Assembly (NCBI GenBank): GCA_029204225.1
Contig: CM055111.1
Coordinates: 25,734,761 to 25,798,760 of the forward strand
From: Diphasiastrum complanatum
Lineage: Eukaryota; Streptophyta; Lycopodiopsida; Lycopodiales; Lycopodiaceae
DNA: 64,000 bases
Reading direction: 5' to 3'
The position numbers were made by a program, and so were the translations under genes. Each line of letters begins with the position of its first letter. The stretch's first letter is position 1. The notes under the pieces are model-generated. The model saw only the letters and a list, made by a program, of their open reading frames with translations, was not told where the DNA came from and did not search any database. This document shows, piece by piece, positions 58,768 through 64,000 of the stretch.

Positions 58768-59307
58768 TTAACTTGCTAGTTTTACAACACTACTTTGTTC
58801 CAACTTAAGAATGATCTCCATCATCAGAATAGATCTCTTCTCAAGGATCCTAATATGTACAAAATAGGACACAACATAATTGATATAGATAATAGTGTCC
58901 ATATAGGATGCTTCACTATTTCTTACATCAATTTTACATAGAATCATAAAAATGGTACATGTAAAAGAACATAGAATCTCAATTAATGAATTCCTCCATG
59001 TATCCATCTCTGGTTTCTCTGTAAAATAGCAGCAAACAAGTTGTAAATGAAAGTGATCAACAAGTGTTTGCATGCCTCCTCCACATTTCACTATACATAT
59101 AGTGAATGCAACATGTATCTCCATGAATGAACTTCCATCACCACCTTGCCTTTGTAGATCTTCAATCCATGAAAGCCTTTGAGTGAATGAATGCCAAAAA
59201 GATGTGTTCCCTACTCCATTTGAATGACCAAAACCTGAACTTGAAATACTTGAAGTACCTCCACAAGATTTGCACACAACGCTTGATCCTACAATGTCAA
59301 CAAGTTG
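58768..59307 (-). CDS. Downstream part of the element G frame after in-frame UGA
   Basis: 179 codons in the same frame as the upstream 850-codon ORF, separated from it by a single TGA at 59308-59310. It opens QLVDIVGSSVVCKSCGGTSS and is Ser/Gly/Cys-rich at first (CGGTSSISSSGFGHSNGVGN), then hydrophobic and Ile/Tyr-rich (about 58800-58960), ending VVKLAS and TAA immediately before the polypurine tract. I recognise no family; it does not resemble the end of copia RNase H. It may be expressed by readthrough or may be the intact end of a once continuous protein. Confidence 0.5.
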   Translation of the reverse strand, partial: QLVDIVGSSVVCKSCGGTSSISSSGFGHSNGVGNTSFWHSFTQRLSWIEDLQRQGGDGSSFMEIHVAFTICIVKCGGGMQTLVDHFHLQLVCCYFTEKPEMDTWRNSLIEILCSFTCTIFMILCKIDVRNSEASYMDTIIYINYVVSYFVHIRILEKRSILMMEIILKLEQSSVVKLAS

Positions 59308-61860
59308 TCAATTTGCCAACACTAGAATACTAGATCTTGAACTTTGTTCAAAAGAAAACATATTGACCACTTCAATACCTTTCAAGATCTGAATGAATTC
59401 ATGTACTTGATCATACAAACCAGCAATGATAACTATTCCATCTCCAAGATCCAAAGGATGCAAAACTATGGAACTAGTTTTATTGAAATTTGACAATTTC
59501 AACACATTGACATAACAATGTTCATACATGAGATTAGGCAAGTGAGGTAGAGTAAGAAGACACTTCCTTGCAGCTCCAAAGACCTTACTTGAACCTTCAA
59601 GAACCTGTAAAAACAGATCCAAAATGCCTTGACCATTTGTCTCTTCTTTGATGCTTGTCACTAGCTTCGAATTGCCACTTGTCTCTTGGTGTTGATGAAG
59701 CAATCCAAGATCAACCTCTTGATCTTCCAATAAGACATCAAAGATCTTGCATATGTGAACATCTTCAGATCTGAAACTCTGAAGATACTCCCTCTCAAAC
59801 ACATGATTAAGATCCCACAAGATCTCATCAATGCTCAAATTTGACCCTTCACTATAGTTAGTGAAAACAATGCCACCATCATAAACCAAAAGATAGATTC
59901 CAACATTTCCATTTAACATGAAGTAGAGTAGGTGAAGATGAGTATCAAACCTAATCAAAACAGCCCTCTTGAGTTCATAACAAACCTCAATAAGCTCACC
60001 AATGATATCTCCCTTGCCTTGAAGAAGTTGCCACTTGAGTTGCTCCATGTAGTCTTCTTCAACCAACCTTTTGCCATCTTGACCATGAATGAACAATCCA
60101 CCACAATCATAGAATGCTTTGAGTTGATGAAGAGATGTTAGATCCATGCTTTGGATCTTCCCAAGAACCACTCTTCCATTGCCCTTTCCTTCACAAGACT
60201 CCCTCTTAATGCTAGCACCACAAAAGTTAGAAACCTCCCTCTTGATAGTTGCACCATAAGAAGTAGAAGACTCTTGAATATTAGAAGCCAAGAAAAGAAT
60301 CCTTAGTACCTTCAACATAAGAGTGATTGAAGTACTCTCTCTTTTCAAACATGAACTTCTACTCAATGATTTAGGTAATGAGTCATATGATAATGATTCT
60401 TCCTCACTATCGTTCATAAAAACATCATTCAAAGTACATCCTACTTTGAACACTTCACATACTTCTCTTCCTTTTGACTTGTGATCTCCCTCACCAAGTC
60501 TCATGATAGAAACCTTTGATCTACTCTTTTTATGAAGAAATGTGACACCACTTGTTGCACAAATGATTTTATCACAAAAAGATGTAAAAGAACCATTTCC
60601 TTCAAGCATGCTCAAAGCACCATCATCTTTTCCCACATGATTACATACATCAATATGAAAAGAATTAGAAGAACAACCATCTTCTTGCAAAGAATGACAC
60701 TTAGCATCTCCATCTTTTTCCATATGAACAAACAAGTCATTAGCAACAATCACTTCCAAAGAAGAATCTTCATCAACTCCATTGATGAAGTTAGCTCCTT
60801 CCTTACCTTTTCCATTTTTGCACTTGCCATCTAGCACCATTGAAGAACCACCAAGCCTTGGAAGTCCATGAGTAGAAGAGTACAAACATGATGCTAATTT
60901 AGCTCCACATGACTCCATATGACTAGTAGGTAACACTAGTGCATCTTCAAGATCCAATGGATCCAAAAAATTGACCATAGATTCACCAAAGCTTGCCAAG
61001 TTAGCACAACAATTATCATCTCCAAGAAGTACATTAGATCTCAACCTAGATCTAGCATTTTGTTTCTTATGGCATTCATTTGCAAAATGTCCTTTTATCC
61101 CACAATAAAAGCACTTGAACTTTGACTTATTGTTCTTAGTAGAAGAGGAAGAGGAAGAGTGATCATCATGATCAAAGTTACCACCTTTGGACCATTTCCC
61201 TTTGCCTTTACCTTTGCCCTTGAATTTGCCTTTTGTGAAGAAAGCCTCTTCACCTCCACCTTGCAAGGATGCACCATCAAGCTTTGATTGCAACCTATGT
61301 TCTTCAGCCAATAAGATTTCTTGCAAGTCAACCACACTTGGCAAGACTCTTTGAATGGCAAAACTTTGCACAAGGTTAGCATGTTCATTTAGCAAACCAT
61401 TCAACATAACTTGGACTATTTCACCATCTTTTATGTTCTCATCAATGCATGCTAAATCATCACTTAGGGACTTAACTCTCAAGATAAATGCATGAGCACT
61501 TTCACCCTCTCTTTGCCTACTAGAAAATATTTGTCTCCTTAGGGTCAATACCCTAGATGTGGACTTTGATTCAAAGAGCTTCTTTAAGGCATTCCATGCC
61601 TCACTTGCACTTTGACACTTTCCAACTTCCTTGAGAAGTTCATTTGTAACATTCATTTTAATGATATGAAGAGCCCTTTTGGCCTTCTTATCAAACCTTT
61701 GTTGCTCTTGAAGTGTGAGAGGTCTCTCTTCAATTTCTGCAACTATGTCCATGAGTTCATTCAACTCAAGTAAGGACTCCATCCTCACTTTCCAAGTAGA
61801 GTAGTTTGATGAACTCAACCTTTCACTAGACTCTAGCATGATCCCACCATTGGAAGCCAT
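59308..61860 (-). CDS. Gag fused to an unidentified 580-residue region (element G)
   Basis: ATG at 61860, 850 codons, no interruption. Residues 1-200 are copia gag (SNYSTWKVRMESLLELNELM, SEAWNALKKLFESKSTSRVL, LRVKSLSDDLACIDENIKDG). Then comes a Gly/Lys-rich basic stretch (about 210-226), a Ser run, and the zinc knuckle CFYCGIKGHFANEC at 250-263. From about 271 to 850 I recognise nothing: no DSGA protease site, no LWHKRLGH, no integrase DDE, no YVDD. This part is Ser-, Cys- and Asp-rich to about residue 500, then more globular (LHQLKAFYDCGGLFIHGQDG, LIRFDTHLHLLYFMLNGNVG, LHPLDLGDGIVIIAGLYDQV). Gag would let the RNA be packaged by related copia particles. The rest could be captured host sequence or a novel element protein. 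Confidence 0.85.
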   Translation of the reverse strand: MASNGGIMLESSERLSSSNYSTWKVRMESLLELNELMDIVAEIEERPLTLQEQQRFDKKAKRALHIIKMNVTNELLKEVGKCQSASEAWNALKKLFESKSTSRVLTLRRQIFSSRQREGESAHAFILRVKSLSDDLACIDENIKDGEIVQVMLNGLLNEHANLVQSFAIQRVLPSVVDLQEILLAEEHRLQSKLDGASLQGGGEEAFFTKGKFKGKGKGKGKWSKGGNFDHDDHSSSSSSTKNNKSKFKCFYCGIKGHFANECHKKQNARSRLRSNVLLGDDNCCANLASFGESMVNFLDPLDLEDALVLPTSHMESCGAKLASCLYSSTHGLPRLGGSSMVLDGKCKNGKGKEGANFINGVDEDSSLEVIVANDLFVHMEKDGDAKCHSLQEDGCSSNSFHIDVCNHVGKDDGALSMLEGNGSFTSFCDKIICATSGVTFLHKKSRSKVSIMRLGEGDHKSKGREVCEVFKVGCTLNDVFMNDSEEESLSYDSLPKSLSRSSCLKRESTSITLMLKVLRILFLASNIQESSTSYGATIKREVSNFCGASIKRESCEGKGNGRVVLGKIQSMDLTSLHQLKAFYDCGGLFIHGQDGKRLVEEDYMEQLKWQLLQGKGDIIGELIEVCYELKRAVLIRFDTHLHLLYFMLNGNVGIYLLVYDGGIVFTNYSEGSNLSIDEILWDLNHVFEREYLQSFRSEDVHICKIFDVLLEDQEVDLGLLHQHQETSGNSKLVTSIKEETNGQGILDLFLQVLEGSSKVFGAARKCLLTLPHLPNLMYEHCYVNVLKLSNFNKTSSIVLHPLDLGDGIVIIAGLYDQVHEFIQILKGIEVVNMFSFEQSSRSSILVLAN

Positions 61861-63021
61861 GATTCTAATGTTTCTTCAACTTTTAGGTTCTGTCCTAAAG
61901 CACTTAGCACTCACTTTTCTCTCAACAAATGATAGATAAAGATATCTATGAAGATTTAGGACCCTAAAACACTTCTATCTTGAACCTAGATGGTTTCCAA
62001 GCATAGAAAGGAAGATTGAAACACATGCAACACTTTGCACACACTAAGAATGGATTACAAAATCAAACCAACCTGAACACACTCTTTCTTAAGCTCTCAA
62101 ACTTTCCAGCAAGTGACCAAATCAAGTTATGGTGTGAAGAGTTACTTGCATTCTTAGAAAATACCCAAAACTAGGATGCCAAGATTACCTAGTAATGAAC
62201 AAACTTGATCAACATATGATCAACACACTAAGATATTGATTCAACCTGTAAAACCACATGTAAACCACACTTCTAAAAGTTTATAAACTCCAGCAAGTGA
62301 TAAATACAAGATTTAGAGGTGAATGAATGAGCACACTTAGTGAATCACAAGACTAGCTTCACTATCTTGTCAAATCTTGGTGTTTAGATGTAGATCTAAG
62401 ATCACTTCACATGAGAATGTTCCTCAACCTGTTAAGAACCTGAAAACACACTTGCATAATGGTTAACACCTTCCAGCAAATGCTCCAATCAAATTACATA
62501 AGGAGAATTACTTACATGCTCAACAAAGTACACCAAAATTTATGCCAAAATTGATGACAATCTTTACAATATGCTCTTCACAATGGAGCTTACAATATGT
62601 TCACCCAAAAAAAGGGGATCTTTCATCCAAATGGGAGCTTTGCTCAGCCTTTAGGAGAATTACAACTCACTCAAAAGAGCATTTGTCATCCACTTAAGGA
62701 GAAGTTTCATCCACTTAAGGAGAGTGTTCATCCAAGAATGGAGATTGTCAACAATAGGATTGAAAAGAACATTGTTAGTATTGAATATGCACAAGCCTCA
62801 CAATCACAAATGATTAGGTGTTATGATCTAATCCAAAATAGTTTCTTTTCAGCCTCTGATCTTCAATAGACCTGAAATATGCTTTTGATCCACAAGTTCA
62901 ACTCACAAAACAAAGGTTAGTAAGATTTGATCAACAAAGCAATGCAAAATCATGCTAGAACTTGATCAAACATCCAAATATCACCAAAAATGGAATACTT
63001 ACTGTAAATAGAAGCCAACCA
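61861..63021 (-). other. Long leader of element G with tandem repeats
   Basis: 1161 nt between the primer-binding site and gag. Three degenerate units of about 184 bp share the words AACCTG ... CCAGCAAGTG ... GTTACTTGCAT; the CCAGC words start at 62106, 62290 and 62473. A second array with period 21 bp (CATCCACTTAAGGAGA at 62687 and 62708, CATCCAAGAATGGAGA at 62729) lies nearer the primer-binding site. Confidence 0.75.
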
Positions 63022-63033
63022 GCTCTGATACCA
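63022..63033 (-). other. Primer-binding site of element G
   Basis: On the minus strand TGGTATCAGAGC abuts the 5' LTR. Confidence 0.95.
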
Positions 63034-63680
63034 TGTGAAAAATATAGATCCTAAGTGGATCTAAACTCCAAGATCATTGGCTTGAATGCTTGCACTCCAA
63101 ACTACATAAGCTAGGAATTGGCAACACATTCTATGCTACCTAGAATGCAAAGAACTTGATCAAAAAGCATTTATCACAAATGGAAACTTCCATAAACATC
63201 AAGTGCGGCCCAAAATAGCATTATACAGTCCATAATACATCAGCCTACCACTTTTGGAAAGCACCTAAGATCATACACACAAAGCTTGAACTCAATCACT
63301 ACACAATGCCAACAATGGAAGGAGAACCCAATAGAAAAATCTCTCATTAAGCAAATGAATACAATGGATCTGCTCCAACCTGTTTCTCCACGGCCTACCT
63401 GCTATATATAGCTGAGAGAGATGACTCTCTCTCCTCTCTCTAGACCCTCCTTACCTAAAATATGCCCTATATAGGTAAAATTGGCATATATGTCCAAAAT
63501 ACATGAAAATGGACTCATTTCGAAGGTCTTGAAGTTTGACACTTCTTCATACTGAAAAAATACACTTACTAAAAATATCTAGACCTGTTTCACACGTGTG
63601 AAAAGTCAGATCCTAAACTATGTGCCATTTTTAGCAATTTTGGCCTAAAACTAGACAAGGAAATGTTGACAATTTTCACA
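63034..63680 (-). repeat. 5' LTR of element G
   Basis: 647 bp. It matches the 3' LTR except about two substitutions (near its start and near 63295). TAGTA follows. Confidence 0.95.
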
Positions 63681-63685
63681 TAGTA

Positions 63686-63959
63686 CCGCTGTACTACTCT
63701 GATAACATCTCATCTGTAGAATGCGCTTCATCCAATTCGATAGAGGCCAGATTGTTGTTTTGAATTTATTAACACTACTCATCCCAAATATGAATAATAC
63801 TGGTTACTTTTTAATGTCTGTCAACGACCAGAATAACACTCAAAACCACTTGCCATAATTGTACCAAAAACATAACTTTCTAAAGTTGTCCTCTGCGGGA
63901 ACGACATTATTTACTATGAAATCTATATTAACCCTATTGGTATAGTATAACATATACCA
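63686..63959 (+). repeat. 5' LTR of gypsy element I, second part
   Basis: It continues the LTR after the insertion of G and ends ...CATATACCA. The LTR totals about 1.27 kb without G. Confidence 0.75.
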
Positions 63960-63964
63960 ATTTT

Positions 63965-63985
63965 TGGCGCTGTTGCCGGGGATAG
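63965..63985 (+). other. Primer-binding site of gypsy element I
   Basis: TGGCGCTGTTGCCGGGGATA closely matches the conserved primer-binding site of Athila/Tat-like gypsy elements (usually TGGCGCCGTTGCCGGGGA). The internal region of this element continues past the window. Confidence 0.85.
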
Positions 63986-64000
63986 TTTAGGAAAGTTATA

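Larger units (their letters stand above)
58108..63680 (-). mobile_element. Young non-autonomous copia-like element G
   Basis: It has LTRs 58108-58754 and 63034-63680 (647 bp each, about two differences by hand alignment), a primer-binding site, a polypurine tract and the target-site duplication TAGTA (58103-58107 and 63681-63685). The related LTR at 48328-49561 shows the unoccupied site (CCAGAGTATAGTACCGCTG), which confirms the insertion. The internal region encodes gag plus unidentified sequence only, with no protease, integrase, reverse transcriptase or RNase H. The near-identity of the LTRs makes it the youngest datable insertion in the window. It must have been moved by enzymes supplied in trans. 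Confidence 0.95.

Noticed and set aside
60532-60834. 100-codon plus-strand frame opposite element G ORF
   Set aside because: It is the reverse-strand shadow of the long minus-strand frame and has no domain.

Overview
The window looks like intergenic DNA from a seed plant with a large, repeat-rich genome. The evidence is plant-type Ty1/copia and Ty3/gypsy LTR retrotransposons nested in one another, copia primer-binding sites of the TGGTATCAGAGC type, long GA and TA microsatellites, and a spliced plant receptor-like kinase fragment. A gymnosperm is plausible but cannot be shown from sequence alone. I see no rRNA or tRNA genes, no CRISPR array and no prokaryotic features. Almost all coding capacity is retrotransposon-derived and most of it is broken. 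Splice sites, LTR ends and target-site duplications (TSDs) were read by eye.

Layout. 1-5.9 kb: a gag scrap; a plus-strand copia (LTR 271-852) lacking gag; the 5' end of a minus-strand copia (3189-3722) with an internal 86-bp duplication; then a rearranged third copia whose gag-protease and RNase H lie head to head. 6.0-7.4 kb: low-complexity coding remnant, compound GA/TA microsatellite and poly(A). 8.7-10.8 kb: six exons of a receptor-like kinase catalytic domain (minus), lacking the ectodomain and carrying one frameshift. 10.9-14.9 kb: a plus-strand copia ending in a 60-bp microinversion. 17.1-25.2 kb: gypsy and copia fragments in both orientations. 25.4-28.2 kb: a decayed extra 3' gene of a gypsy element encoding a coiled-coil protein. 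28.6-29.4 kb: a cluster of hairpin-forming repeats. 29.6-48.2 kb: two 5' ends of one copia family (F1, F2), a minus copia with an open 530-aa gag-protease-integrase frame (C), and a complete copia (A, 37154-43419, TSD GTTCT) inserted in the reverse transcriptase of an older copia (B). 48.3-57.1 kb: minus gypsy material (pol plus the same type of coiled-coil 3' gene) interrupted by a solo LTR with TSD TGACA. 57.1-64.0 kb: the 5' LTR and primer-binding site of a plus-strand gypsy, split by a very young copia-like element, G (58108-63680, TSD TAGTA).

The most interesting object is element G. Its two 647-bp LTRs differ at about two positions, and it has a TSD, a primer-binding site and a polypurine tract. 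Its internal region nevertheless holds one long frame: a recognisable gag with a zinc knuckle, followed by about 580 residues I cannot assign, an in-frame UGA, and another 179 codons reaching the polypurine tract. I see no protease, integrase or reverse transcriptase. It therefore looks like a recently mobile, non-autonomous element carrying an unidentified protein. Secondary leads are a motif shared by several copia leaders at a nearly fixed distance (about 165 nt) from the primer-binding site, and the extra coiled-coil gene shared by two gypsy copies.
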